Shown one piece after another: positions 48,901 through 59,949 of a stretch of DNA of 64,000 bases (within the stretch, counting starts at the first letter, position 1; each line of letters opens with the position of its first letter). The notes below the pieces were generated by a model. That model was not told the DNA's origin, did no database searches, and saw only the letters and a program-made list of their open reading frames with translations. The translations under genes and the position numbers were made by a program. The stretch is from Nemertoderma westbladi. Its lineage: Eukaryota; Xenacoelomorpha; Nemertodermatida; Nemertodermatidae. The stretch is from the NCBI GenBank assembly GCA_032718475.1, contig JAUCBJ010007430.1, forward strand, positions 61,880-125,879, in the 5' to 3' direction.

Positions 48901-50183
48901 GTGCGTCCAAGCTCGATGTCTTCCTCGAGGTTTTGGATTTCTCTATCGAACTGTGGCAAGGCTAACTCCTTCACCGATTGGACTTGTTGTTGTAATTTAC
49001 GTTTCTCTAAACAATCTTGTGTTCCCTTTCCGATTTTCTGTCGAATGGCGTCTAAAGCGTTTCTTATAACGCTCTCCTCGACTTCCGTGGCGGGTTGCAT
49101 CGGGTTTAATCCTGGACGATTGTAAGGATCAAAGGGCGATATTAGCTGCCCGCGTCCCAATCCGGCTAAGTAGGATGGGCGGATGTCTAACGAACCCACT
49201 ACCGGAGCACCACCGATTAATTGTTCGGGTAACACTAAGTCTTTGAACAGGGAATATAGTTCGGGAGGATCAGTGATACTGTTAGGATCAAGAGTTTGAG
49301 GTCTCACTAGGGAATGAGGAGGCCTGACCGAGTATTCCGGAACTCTGATCATGGGTTTATTCAGTGATCGTTTAAGATGAGCGATCGTGGGTGGTATGTC
49401 GAACAGGTTTCGCTCGAAACTCCCGTAAGTGTAACGCGTAAAACTATGTTTAGCGCAACGTCTCCGCGGATGTTTGTGTCTTTCAGTTTGTTGGTTGGGT
49501 CTAGGGCATTCGTCACAATAATACCAAAGACGTACGTCCTGTAGAGGAAACGCGGGTGAACGTTCTCCAGTTTTGCAATATTCTTCCATTTGTTCAAAAC
49601 TATCCGGGATCACAGGTAGTGGACGATCGGCGGTAAGATACATCATAGTGAAATAGAGCCGTTTGAGTTCTACCACAGGGTCGTGATGTATACCTTGAGG
49701 ATATCGAGTCTCTAAGTTCTGCTGACTAGCGATGTTGAGATAGGTTTCTCTCAAAAATTCTAGGTATTCGTTGAAGTCGATGCGTTTATCCGGTTCTTCA
49801 ACGTTTTCTCTTTCCAGTCTATTACGAATAGAATTTTCGTGATCTATTCTCGGTTTATCGTTACGACTCCGCTGGGTATGATATTTAAATAGAACCATTT
49901 CCCTCTCTGTATCTACATCGTCCGTATCATGTAAATCGATAGGATGGCCGGTCGTTAAGAAGTCCATATACGTACCATTACGATTCATATAGCGAGTGGT
50001 GAATTTTCGATAGTCCAATTCACGCGCAAGTTGCTCTTGGGACATCGGCGGTTCGATATAACGACCATCGTCCTCCGTAATGGTTGGATCGGCTTCACCG
50101 CGTATTAAGCTATCCACAAATGCTTGCAAAGGTAAAGTATATCGCTCCCTAATACCAAGATCATCTTCTATCAACTCCGTCAT
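45931..50183 (-). pseudogene. ORF3-B, full length with one frameshift
   Basis: Begins with ATG at 50183 (MTELIEDDLGIRERYTLPL) and ends at the basic tail, stop at 45931; about 1,415 codons in all. A single-base deletion near 47145 (GG to G versus the duplicate at about 25794) breaks it into a 1042-codon and a 397-codon frame. The domain content is as in the duplicate: Cys/His cluster, coiled stretch, exonuclease-like domain with DNE motif I and no motif III Asp, zinc knuckles, basic tail. It supplies the true N-terminus of the family and lies 1.6 kb downstream of Gag-Pol on the same strand. It is not fused to pol, so a separate mRNA would be needed. No hydrophobic signal or anchor is visible, so it is not a conventional env. 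Confidence 0.8.
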
Positions 50184-51813
50184 ATCTGCTATCTGAGTTT
50201 ATTAATATCAAATAAGTTTATATTTAGGCGAGCGGGCGTCGCTGCCTACTTCTCTTTGCCCCCGGACAGTGGGATTCTCAGCGCCGATGTACCGTCGTCG
50301 CGGTGTTTACGCCAACATGTAGCAACAGCACGACAACGATAACCGGCACAAGTCACTCCACTGTCCGTCCCAAAGGCTTGGATCCACTTAGGTTCTTTCT
50401 ATAGGAGAGTTGGGCTACTTTTACAATTGCGACTAGCTACTGTAAACATACTTTAGCAGTAACATTCACCTATAAACGTACAAATTCCACATAACTGTCA
50501 CCAACTGCACACATACAGGCCATTTGTCCGTTAGTCAGTGCCTTCCAGAATGTCACGTTATTACTGTGTATCCTTGGATACTAGCAGTGTGCTATATATT
50601 CTCTATGCTATGCAATGGGACAAGCTTTCTATTGTTCTTTTAACTTGCTTCTAATTCTAGCGTGGGTGTTGCTATGGTGACATTATGGAATGCTAGCGGT
50701 AGAATTAGGGTAATTCTCATGCATACAGATCTGGAATGCTATTTAATAATAATTCTTTAATTGTCAATAATATCCTCTTTATGTATGATTTTATTAATTT
50801 TATCGGCTATTGACTATATGTTGGAGATTCTCGCACTCTAATACACTCAATAGGGTGAATCTCCGCTCCCATGATCTATTAATTAATGGAATTTTGGGAA
50901 TGTTATAAATTGCGCAAAATGACAATTGATGAAATTCATTTAAAATATGAATTTAAATTTATTCCCGTGAATTTTATTATTTGATGTTAAAATTGACACA
51001 ATTTTTATTCCAGAGCATGTCTGGGGACATAGGATCCTTAATTCTATGACAATTGTCTTTTAAGCGTATCGGTAAGTGCTGCGATATCTTAATTGACTAG
51101 AAATTTAAAGGATCTGAATTTTACAGATTTTACTAAATATTAAATTAATATTTAAGATGGGCACCGATTTATTCCAGAACTTGTCTGGGGACGTTAACCA
51201 CTGATTCTAGAATTTGTCTTTCAAGTATATCGGTGGGTGCCGCGATATCTTAATGGACTAGAATTACAGATGGTCAAAGGTTTAACAGATTTATTTGCGT
51301 TTTACGCTACTGTTAGAGGGACTTCACGCTACTATATGTATTATTTAATATAAGATAGAAGAGCAATATCGCACGAAGCAATGTCAGTGTGAAGAGGCAA
51401 GTCGTTTCCAAGGTCTACCCAGAGCTTGGTTTAGCTGAGACACGAGGATCTGAACTTTGCATTCCTAATACTCTGCCTACCAATAATACTTGAATATAGT
51501 AGTGGCTTTATTGTACTTTAAGAAGTACTGACATTTCATCTTACTGTAGTCACGTATTTATAATATGATACGGACAGTAAGGAAAGAGAAAAAATAATTA
51601 TTTTCTCGCCGTCGCACTAAATATATATTATAAGTAATTACGTACGTAATAAACACTAATATATCGCACTAAACCACTAAATAATCACTAAAACAACATT
51701 CTACTAAATAAAATTGAATAAAAACGATTATAATAAAGTACATAATAAAGTTCGCATATAAAAATATAATAAAATAGATAAAACAATATAGTCATACACC
51801 CACTCCAGACGTA
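50184..51813 (-). other. Spacer between Gag-Pol and ORF3-B in B-minus
   Basis: About 1.63 kb non-coding, matching 39678-41334 with scattered changes. Just before ORF3 lie GC-rich bases around 50230-50400 that contain no frame I can support. It contains the 178-bp imperfect repeat (ATCGGTGGGTGCCGCGATATC and ATCGGTAAGTGCTGCGATATC types near 51230 and 51068). Confidence 0.55.
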
Positions 51814-54800
51814 TCACGTTGGGGAGTCCCTAGATGTTTGAGGAATTAGGGAGGTGGTCGTGGGAAGGGTATCTTGCCTTCCATAGTTTCCAGAGAGTTC
51901 TCTGTCTCTTTCCAGTAAACATAAACGACCAACTGGGCGATTGAGTTGTTGCGTCTCAAAGATTATGCCTGGCTTCTTGAAGTTACGCCGCATGACGACA
52001 AGTTCTACTGAGCGCACTAAACCATCATCCGAGATGTGAGTCTCGATGATACGACCTGTCTGCCACTGTTTACGTGGGAGGTCTGGATCTACAATAAGCA
52101 CCATATCTCCGGCGCTGACGTTTTCTTGCTGCGCAAACCACTTAGTTCGAAGTTGTAGCATGGGCAGATAATGTTTCTCGAAATGGTCAGCGAAACGACG
52201 GGATAGCAACTGCATAAGTTGCCAAGTTCGACGGCAGTATTCGTCTCCGTCGGCAATCTCCGATCGTGGGAGCATGGCTACAGGTTTCTTCAGTAGGAAG
52301 TGCGCGGGTGTTAGCGCTTCCAGGGAATCGGGACTCGATGAGACTGGCATAAGCGGTCTCTCGTTGAGATAGGCAGCGATTTCCTCCATTAATGTCCGCA
52401 AAAGTTCGTCGGTGAGATATGCGCGGCATGGCACTATAAAGTGAAATGCGGTTTTGACAATTCGAATTAATCTCTCCCAACTTCCTCCCCACCAAGGGGC
52501 GTCGGCGGCGTTGAAGGTCCAGCTAGATGCTGTTATCCTTAGCTGGTCGTCCACCTGTCTTTGGTTCCAGTCCTTCACGTAAGCCTGTATTTCGTTGTTG
52601 GCACCAATGAAGTTCGTTCCCTTATCCGATCTCATGGTATTACTCGTCCCGAAGCGAGCGATCTGTCGTCGTAAACTTAAGACGAAGCTGTTGGTAGATA
52701 GATCGTTCACCATATCGAGATGGATGGCTCTACAAGTCATGCACACGAAGATGACACACCATCTCTTGACTATAGTCCTCGCACGATATACTTCAATAGG
52801 GCCAAATAAATCTACACCAGTATTAGTAAAAGGTGGTTCATAGAAGCTTACTCGTTCCCTAGGTAATTCTGCCTCTCGCTGTGTTAAAGGCCTACTGAAT
52901 GCTTTCCTACAGGGTATGCAGTTCCTAAGAACTTGGTTCAGAGCTCTACGGGGTTTATCAAAATAATAGCGAGTTCGAATTTCGCTAAGAATTCGTTCTC
53001 TACCAGCATGATAAAGTTTACTGTGAACATCTACAATCATCTTGATTTGTACTTCAAGATTTCTAATAAGTATGGGGAATTTGGTGTCAAAGGATAAGGG
53101 CGCGTTGGTGAGTCTTCCTCCAACACGTATTAACCCATCTATCATTGTGCTCGAGAATCGATCCCTTAAGCGCATCTGCGGATTTCTCAACAATAGGAAA
53201 TACTTTTCAGAATCCTCATAGCATTGCAGGAGTCTCAGTATCTGCCTATTGGTTTCTTCATGCTCCTGGTGACTAATTTTCTCCTTTAGAAAACGGTCAG
53301 ATGTCTTATATTTGGGTAAATTTTTAATAACATGAACTTGTGCAGATGTCAATGGAGCGGTATCACTAGTGGTCTTCGTCCTGGAGTAGTGATGATGAAA
53401 ACATCGTCTTAAATATGTGACGGCTTTACAGAGCCGATTCCAGGAACTGTAATGATGCATTGCTCTCTGCAGCATGGGTGAGATTCCTTGCGAGACGTCT
53501 GGTATTCCAGATTTCCAATCTTTATCTCTAATTTCCACAACAGACTTATTTGTGTTGAGGGATTGTGGATCCGAAGCATCATTCCCGGAAGTATGTAATA
53601 CAGATAGATCGATAGTCGGTTTAAATAACTTCGATTTACTCGCCCGGGTTTTAGGTTTGACTGTCTCCGCTCCCTTGGCTTGTCTAATCTCCGCCGTAGT
53701 AAGGTGAGGAGGCCATTCATCCTCTTCCTTGCTCAGGAAGTCGGGTCCACCCAACCAATCTGGAGTATCTATCAGTTCCTGTGGAGTTGCTCCCCTGGAG
53801 GCGATATCGGCTGGATTAATCGTACCAGGGCAATGTCTCCATTGTTCTATCTTTGTGCGACTAAGAATAATAGCTACCCTGTTAGTAACAAAAACGCTGA
53901 ACTGACAGACTTCATTGGTTAGATATTCCAACACGAGTAAAGCGTCAGTCCAATAAACCGTTTTCTCCAGTGGATAGTCGATTTGTTCCGTTACGTTCCG
54001 GCCGATGGCTGTAGCGTATAAAGCCGCCTTTAACTCCGCTCGAGGAACCTTTAACTTGTTATTAATCAATGCCTTAGAGGTAACCAAGGCGACTTTGATT
54101 CCATCCGGGGTTTCGACTCGCAGATATGCTACTATACCTATTCCCATGTCGCTGGCGTCTCCAAACACATGGAGTTGATAGGAATACGTAGGAATAACAT
54201 GGCCAAAATATGCACGGGAAATTGTAAAGTTCTCGATGGCAGGTAGAGAATCTTCCCATTTCATCCATTTCTTTAACAATTCCCCCTTAAGCGGATCGTC
54301 CCATGAGTGGTTTTCAAGCCACATTTGTTGTACTAAACTCCGAGCAATCAATATAACTGGGCTTATAAATCCCAATGGGTCGAAATAAGTGCTCAGGATA
54401 CTTAAACAAATCCGTTTGGTCCGAACTGGATTATCTCGCTGTTTTAACTGAAAAAACAGGATGTCTCTTTCAGTGTCCCACTTCAAGCCAAGCGTCTTGG
54501 TTTCAGGAAGATCGTCCTTTATTAAGTCTAGGTCTTTCGCTCCTCGGTCTGCTACCGGTATCGCTTCCAGAAACTCACGGGAGTTGCTGGTGAATTTCGT
54601 CAGTCGAAATCCACCTCTTTTCAAACACTCTACCATTCCTTTTGCGACATCTATGGCTTCTTCTACTGATGGAAGGGACCTTAAATTGTCGTCCATGTAT
54701 ATATTCCGTTTGATGTTGTCTATCACCTCTTTTGAGAAGGAGTCTCGGTTGTCATTCGCAGTGGTTCGCACCACGGAGCAGGCGTTGGAAGGGCTTGATA

Positions 54801-57800
54801 TGATTCCAAAAGCCTGGATGGTCATCCAGTACTCTACCGGTTTCTGATTGAGGTCTCCTTCCGGCCACCACAGAAATCTCAGGCTGTCTCTATCTCTATC
54901 CAGCGCCTTGACTTGTAAGAACATTCCTTCTATATCGGAGGCGAACGCGATGGAATATTGTCTTAATCTTAAAAGTATTCCCAACAAAGATTGGAGTAAG
55001 TTGGGTCCTGGTAACAACTCGGAATTGAGGGATTGGCCCATATATAGGGCGGAGCCATCGAATACGACTCGGACTTCATGGGGTTTACCGGGTTTGGGAA
55101 CGTAATGATGTGTTAAGTAATACGTTCTCTCAGTCACTGGTGTTCCTTCCGGTACTCGCTCCGCGTATCCCTTTGTTATAAATTTCTTCAGCTGAGTTTG
55201 GTACATTTCTTTAGCTGAAGTATTAGCCGTAAGGCGTCGATGTAATTGAGCGATTCTTTTCTCTGCCAAGGGTCTGTTATTTATAAATCTAGGTTCTCGT
55301 TTTCGAAATGGTAGGCCGATTTCATATCTACCTTGTTCCTTTAAAAAACGTGTAGTTGTTTCCTGGATTTGCTTGGCTCTTTCTTCTTCTATCGATAGGG
55401 CCTTATCATATGAATTGGGCTCTACCAGTTCTTGGGTAAAGAATCGTACGGCTAGTTCGTCCCGAGTTCTAGCGTTGCAGCGCTCTATCTCATCATTTAG
55501 TTCGTCACTGTAAGCGATGGGTTCCGATGGGTGAATCAGTTGACATAGGTTTACCTGATTTTTCCAAGTTTGGTTTTCTGTAAGTAGGTCGATGGTGTTC
55601 TCTTGATCGAAGAGTTGGTAGATGTCGTCATTATCTGAAGAGTATGGTGTTTCCTCAGTTAGTTCATCCACCTCACTGCTCTCCTCGCTCCAATCACTCA
55701 CCTGGTATACTCGTTCTTGTGGCCTTCTCTCTTCGAGAGTCCTGCGGGAAGGGCCAGTAAAGTACCAACCTACTCTAGTTCTTACCGCATAGGTTTGCAG
55801 TGGCTGCGGTTGAGCAGGCCGTTTCTCTAATGTTTCGAGCGCCTCGTGCGCGTTTTGGCCGATGAGTATTTGCACTCCAGGATAATCTGTCTGGAATCGA
55901 GGTATCTTAAGATGTTGGATGCTCTCATCCTCGTCCCAATTATAAAGGTCTGCTTGAGTAGTAGCGAAGTTCTTTATAGCCACCATTTTTACCGACCTTA
56001 TACCTTGTGCTCCTAACTTATCCTGGGGGGTGGACAACACACCTACATAGTAATCTGCCGTTAGGGTAGATTTCCAAACCTGCATAATTCCTGACATATT
56101 CAATTTAGTCCGGAATTTGGGTTGTCCAGCAAAGATATCTTCGGCTAATTCTTGATCGATGAATGTTCCTGTGCTGCCGGAGTCAAGGAGTGCGTTCACT
56201 ATGTAACTGTGGTTAGGACCGTGAACTCTTACCTGCACTACAGGAAATTCTCTGATTCCTACGTTGGAAGTTGGAGCTTTCCAAGATGGTTGTTTGGCAA
56301 AAGTAGTTGGGGGAAACTCATTGTTGGTGTCCTTTTCATAAGTAAGTGCTCGATACACTGCGGTATTGATTAGATAACAGGATTCGTTGGCGTCGGAGAA
56401 TTCGTCAGTATAGAATCCTTCCATCTCAGACTCCTGATCAGTGTCATTTACATCACTGAATTGGACATGTAGTTCGGGCTCACTTACCTGACTCTGTTTG
56501 TCTCGTTCGAACTCACTGTGTAACAAGATGTGATGTTTCGCGCCACACTTTGCACACTTTATGTCGGAGTAACAGGTTCGCCGTTGGTGTCCTGGTCTGA
56601 GGCAATTATAGCATAACCGCTTATCCCACACGACTGCACGTCTGTCTACAAGGGATTTCTTTAGAAATTCAGCACACGCACTCAAACGGTGGGTCCCGTC
56701 GCACAGCGCACAGTTAGGTTTTATGTTACTCACTTTACCTTGGGTAACTTGATGCACTCTCGTTTTTTCTTCGGGTTTTCTTCGGTGCATTCTGTTAGGA
56801 GACTGAGGAGGGGTCTTGGCAACCTGTTCTCTCCTATCGTTGTTTCGAGCCTTGTATTTACTTACGTCTTTTGAGGTTTTGTCAACGTAGTAAGATCGAT
56901 CAGTGTCTTTCCCGCTGTCCTCTTCTTGAGAAGCTTGGCTTTCGCCGTCGTCAGTGTAACACACCGGTGTTACTCTTCTCCTAGAAGCGGGTTTCTCACT
57001 TACCTTATTTTCCGATGTTTTCTCTCTGGACTGCTTGATGAGTTGTAGTTTTACTTCACCATCTAAGAAGGACATGAGATCGGTCATGGTAGGGCTTCGT
57101 CGTTGTTGTTCATTCATGTACAACACTTTCTTGTCCCAACGTGTACATACTCCACCCTTGGGTAAAGTAGAGACTACTGCTCCAATAACCATGGAACTCT
57201 GATATTCATGAGACTTACCTAACCAGTCCAATTGTCTACAGATTTCCTGAATTTCATCGGAAAACTCTATAATCCCGCTACTAAGGAAGTGTCGGGGGGC
57301 TACTAATTTTGCATACAAATACTTAGCTATGTTATCCTTGTTACCATACCTGATGTTTAATGTATCCCATACTTGTCTTAATCCTTCTGGATGTCCAATA
57401 AACTTTAACGCCATTAACCTGGGAGGTCCTTCCAAGCACTTGATGAGGAACCTAAGTTTCTCTCCGTTAGATAGTACAGAGTTTTGTATGCTATCTTTGT
57501 AATATTCGTTGAAAGGTAACCATTTCATCTCATCTCCATTGAATTTGACGATCTCTCCCACTTTGACCGCTTGGCGGGCTTCTGTTCTAGCCATCTGACG
57601 CGTAAAGCTTTCTTGGGCCATCGTGTTATTTAATATCGAATTATCGGTATATAAATTTCTCGGATCATTGTCAGGTCTATAGGGGATATCATTAATAACA
57701 GGTCTATAATCACCCTTAATAGGGTTTGCTATAGGAGTTTCTACTTCACTAGCAGTATAGATGCGTGTAGGCTCCACACCTTGCGCATGTAATACTTCAG

Positions 57801-59949
57801 ACCTAACAGGTTGACACAATTTTACAGGGGGTATTGGTATCCCTTTTTGGATATTGACTAATTTGTCGCGTTCTAGCGCGATACTTTGCTGCACTTCTTG
57901 CAATTCGGCCCTACCTTCCCTTACTGTTCCCTTAAGTTGGTAGACAGTCTCCTGCATCTGTCCGAGCAGGAGATTCATCCCCCGCCGTCCCTCCTCTACC
58001 CACTCGACCGCCGAAGCGGGAGTCGCCAACATTGTAGCGGGCTGACGTGGGACGACGGGAGACAAATCTTTGATTTCTCTCTCAGCTTCCAGGACAGGGA
58101 TATTCTCATGGACTGTTCTACCGGGCACAGGCAGTGTAGTACTGTGTAAAGGGAATTTAGAGTTAAGCTCTGGAAGTACAGGGGTCTCTAACACAGGAGT
58201 GACTTTGGGAACGACAGGCCTAATTATTTCAGGCTCATCAACTATAGTAGGGAGTCTTTTGACCTTAATAATTTGGTCTGTAGGTTCTATACTACTCAAG
58301 TCTGTGCTAGCTAGTTGTCTTCTAACAGCTGGGGGCAAATCAGGCAATTTGTGACGGTAAGATGTTTTTCTACGCCTGCTTAGACGAGATCTATTTCCTC
58401 CGCCTTCAGGATCGGTGGTTTCGCTTTCCTCCGATGACGTATATCCCTGGCGTTTGGGAGTAGATTTTCTCATCATCTGCATGTGACTAGCAGTTAACTG
58501 TTTATTTATGTTGTCTTGCGTCTCTTGCAGATTTTCCAACTCCAGTTGGGTAGTCTCCTCAGAGGCTCTCCGTTCTGCTTCTGCCACTGCCTTTGCTGCT
58601 GCCACAGTCGCTTTTCTTTCTGCTTCGGCTTCTGCCGCCGCTGCCTTTCTTTCTGCTTCTGCTTCTGCCGCCGCTGTTACTCTTTCTGCTTCTGCTTCTG
58701 CCGCCGCTGTTACTGCAGCTGCCTTTCTTTCTGCTTCCACTTCGGCCATTGCCGCTGTTACTGCAGCTGCCTTTCGGTCCTCTATCCTTTTTTTCTTTAC
58801 TAGTTCTTCTTGGACTCTAGTGAGGCGGAGTTTTTCATCAAACTCAGCTTGGTTAGCAGCTAACATTTCAGCATCGATTGAGTCTAACACACGCTGGGTT
58901 CCTTCACTATTAGGGGAAAGTCCAGACAGCCGTCTCCTCAACTCTTCGTCTCCTAGGAATCGCTGATAGTCGGACAGATATATGTCGATGGCGTCTCTCG
59001 TTCGTGGTCTCTCTGCGGTCTCTTCGCCTTCCACTTGAGAAAGGGTGGCATCGGTTGGTTCTTCATAGGTTAGTCTCTCAGACAGCTGGGATTTCCACTG
59101 GTCCGTTTCTTGTACTTTGAGACCTACCCGCTGGAACCAAGTTTTGACAGCAACTTGCAGCGACGTGTCCTGTCTTCTTTTGGAAGTTTCCTCAAAGGCT
59201 GATAGGATTAGTCTAATGCGTAGGGTTCTTTCGCGTACTTGATATAGCAGCTCTTCCTGCTCTTGAGGTCCTTGGGGTTGTCGAAACAGTTGTTCTTCCA
59301 ATCGCTCCAAGGAGCCGAAGAATCCCTGCACATATCCTGCTGCCGACCTCTTCCAAACAGCTGGATCCATTGTATCTTTAGTCACTCCCATCCTGTATAT
59401 ATCCTCCCAAGTGGCCTCGGACAAATCTAGCGGGAGTCCGGGTCCGGGAAAGTTCCATTGTGACTCGACAATAGACATCAATTCTTCCCTGGCGTATCCC
59501 GCATAATTGTCTTGGGTCGCTCGCTTATTTCTCGCCCAATCGGCTTGATGTTCCTCCACCGCAATCAATATAGTAGTTAGCACTGCGGCAGGAAGGGTGA
59601 GAAGGGGGTCCGAGTAGGCTTTAGCCGCCATCTGCAATCCGCGTTCGGGGGTCAGCTCGACAGTATCCGAATTACTGGAGCTATCGGATCGCTGGGAACA
59701 AGTTTCTTGACTAGGCTGTTGCTGCGGTGGGACAGCTGCTTCCTGGTTCCGTTTGACTTGGGCCCGAGTGCCGATGATAGACCTATGGTGTTGGATTAGC
59801 TTAGGGTCTGATACTACTACTGGAGGGATGACCTTTCTTTCAGTAGGAGGTGAGCTGAACTCCTTTCTTAATCGCTCCACACTCCTATCTGTGTCACAGA
59901 TGGTTGTATCGATTAGACTGTCTGATAGGTTTTGCTGGGTGTCAGACAT
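51814..59949 (-). CDS. gag-pol: Gag-Pol polyprotein of element B, intact
   Basis: 2711 codons without interruption from ATG. Approximate order: acidic and coiled-coil gag (1-780, Ala/Glu-rich ~370-470), DUF1759 capsid-like (795-960), zinc knuckles (1080-1142: CALCDGTHRLSAC, CYNCLRPGHQRRTC, CAKCGAKHHILLH), retropepsin LLDSGSTGTFID (~1255), RT with FASDIEGMFLQV and YMDD in NIYMDDNLRS (~1752), RNase H (HVFGDASDMG ~1933 to NPADIASRG ~2050), integrase HHCC (~2310-2355) and DDE in GVDLFGPI (~2382), RSDKGTNFIG (~2445), SWERLIRI (~2492), DUF5641-like end (~2577-2650). All catalytic residues I can check are present. It is the best candidate source of trans-acting enzymes for B-plus. Gag and pol share one frame, as usual in BEL/Pao. 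Confidence 0.95.
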   Translation of the reverse strand: MSDTQQNLSDSLIDTTICDTDRSVERLRKEFSSPPTERKVIPPVVVSDPKLIQHHRSIIGTRAQVKRNQEAAVPPQQQPSQETCSQRSDSSSNSDTVELTPERGLQMAAKAYSDPLLTLPAAVLTTILIAVEEHQADWARNKRATQDNYAGYAREELMSIVESQWNFPGPGLPLDLSEATWEDIYRMGVTKDTMDPAVWKRSAAGYVQGFFGSLERLEEQLFRQPQGPQEQEELLYQVRERTLRIRLILSAFEETSKRRQDTSLQVAVKTWFQRVGLKVQETDQWKSQLSERLTYEEPTDATLSQVEGEETAERPRTRDAIDIYLSDYQRFLGDEELRRRLSGLSPNSEGTQRVLDSIDAEMLAANQAEFDEKLRLTRVQEELVKKKRIEDRKAAAVTAAMAEVEAERKAAAVTAAAEAEAERVTAAAEAEAERKAAAAEAEAERKATVAAAKAVAEAERRASEETTQLELENLQETQDNINKQLTASHMQMMRKSTPKRQGYTSSEESETTDPEGGGNRSRLSRRRKTSYRHKLPDLPPAVRRQLASTDLSSIEPTDQIIKVKRLPTIVDEPEIIRPVVPKVTPVLETPVLPELNSKFPLHSTTLPVPGRTVHENIPVLEAEREIKDLSPVVPRQPATMLATPASAVEWVEEGRRGMNLLLGQMQETVYQLKGTVREGRAELQEVQQSIALERDKLVNIQKGIPIPPVKLCQPVRSEVLHAQGVEPTRIYTASEVETPIANPIKGDYRPVINDIPYRPDNDPRNLYTDNSILNNTMAQESFTRQMARTEARQAVKVGEIVKFNGDEMKWLPFNEYYKDSIQNSVLSNGEKLRFLIKCLEGPPRLMALKFIGHPEGLRQVWDTLNIRYGNKDNIAKYLYAKLVAPRHFLSSGIIEFSDEIQEICRQLDWLGKSHEYQSSMVIGAVVSTLPKGGVCTRWDKKVLYMNEQQRRSPTMTDLMSFLDGEVKLQLIKQSREKTSENKVSEKPASRRRVTPVCYTDDGESQASQEEDSGKDTDRSYYVDKTSKDVSKYKARNNDRREQVAKTPPQSPNRMHRRKPEEKTRVHQVTQGKVSNIKPNCALCDGTHRLSACAEFLKKSLVDRRAVVWDKRLCYNCLRPGHQRRTCYSDIKCAKCGAKHHILLHSEFERDKQSQVSEPELHVQFSDVNDTDQESEMEGFYTDEFSDANESCYLINTAVYRALTYEKDTNNEFPPTTFAKQPSWKAPTSNVGIREFPVVQVRVHGPNHSYIVNALLDSGSTGTFIDQELAEDIFAGQPKFRTKLNMSGIMQVWKSTLTADYYVGVLSTPQDKLGAQGIRSVKMVAIKNFATTQADLYNWDEDESIQHLKIPRFQTDYPGVQILIGQNAHEALETLEKRPAQPQPLQTYAVRTRVGWYFTGPSRRTLEERRPQERVYQVSDWSEESSEVDELTEETPYSSDNDDIYQLFDQENTIDLLTENQTWKNQVNLCQLIHPSEPIAYSDELNDEIERCNARTRDELAVRFFTQELVEPNSYDKALSIEEERAKQIQETTTRFLKEQGRYEIGLPFRKREPRFINNRPLAEKRIAQLHRRLTANTSAKEMYQTQLKKFITKGYAERVPEGTPVTERTYYLTHHYVPKPGKPHEVRVVFDGSALYMGQSLNSELLPGPNLLQSLLGILLRLRQYSIAFASDIEGMFLQVKALDRDRDSLRFLWWPEGDLNQKPVEYWMTIQAFGIISSPSNACSVVRTTANDNRDSFSKEVIDNIKRNIYMDDNLRSLPSVEEAIDVAKGMVECLKRGGFRLTKFTSNSREFLEAIPVADRGAKDLDLIKDDLPETKTLGLKWDTERDILFFQLKQRDNPVRTKRICLSILSTYFDPLGFISPVILIARSLVQQMWLENHSWDDPLKGELLKKWMKWEDSLPAIENFTISRAYFGHVIPTYSYQLHVFGDASDMGIGIVAYLRVETPDGIKVALVTSKALINNKLKVPRAELKAALYATAIGRNVTEQIDYPLEKTVYWTDALLVLEYLTNEVCQFSVFVTNRVAIILSRTKIEQWRHCPGTINPADIASRGATPQELIDTPDWLGGPDFLSKEEDEWPPHLTTAEIRQAKGAETVKPKTRASKSKLFKPTIDLSVLHTSGNDASDPQSLNTNKSVVEIRDKDWKSGIPDVSQGISPMLQRAMHHYSSWNRLCKAVTYLRRCFHHHYSRTKTTSDTAPLTSAQVHVIKNLPKYKTSDRFLKEKISHQEHEETNRQILRLLQCYEDSEKYFLLLRNPQMRLRDRFSSTMIDGLIRVGGRLTNAPLSFDTKFPILIRNLEVQIKMIVDVHSKLYHAGRERILSEIRTRYYFDKPRRALNQVLRNCIPCRKAFSRPLTQREAELPRERVSFYEPPFTNTGVDLFGPIEVYRARTIVKRWCVIFVCMTCRAIHLDMVNDLSTNSFVLSLRRQIARFGTSNTMRSDKGTNFIGANNEIQAYVKDWNQRQVDDQLRITASSWTFNAADAPWWGGSWERLIRIVKTAFHFIVPCRAYLTDELLRTLMEEIAAYLNERPLMPVSSSPDSLEALTPAHFLLKKPVAMLPRSEIADGDEYCRRTWQLMQLLSRRFADHFEKHYLPMLQLRTKWFAQQENVSAGDMVLIVDPDLPRKQWQTGRIIETHISDDGLVRSVELVVMRRNFKKPGIIFETQQLNRPVGRLCLLERDRELSGNYGRQDTLPTTTSLIPQTSRDSPT

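Noticed and set aside
45931-50183. ORF3 as a classical envelope gene
   Set aside because: No signal peptide, membrane anchor or furin-like site visible; zinc knuckles and the exonuclease-like motifs fit a nucleic-acid-binding protein.
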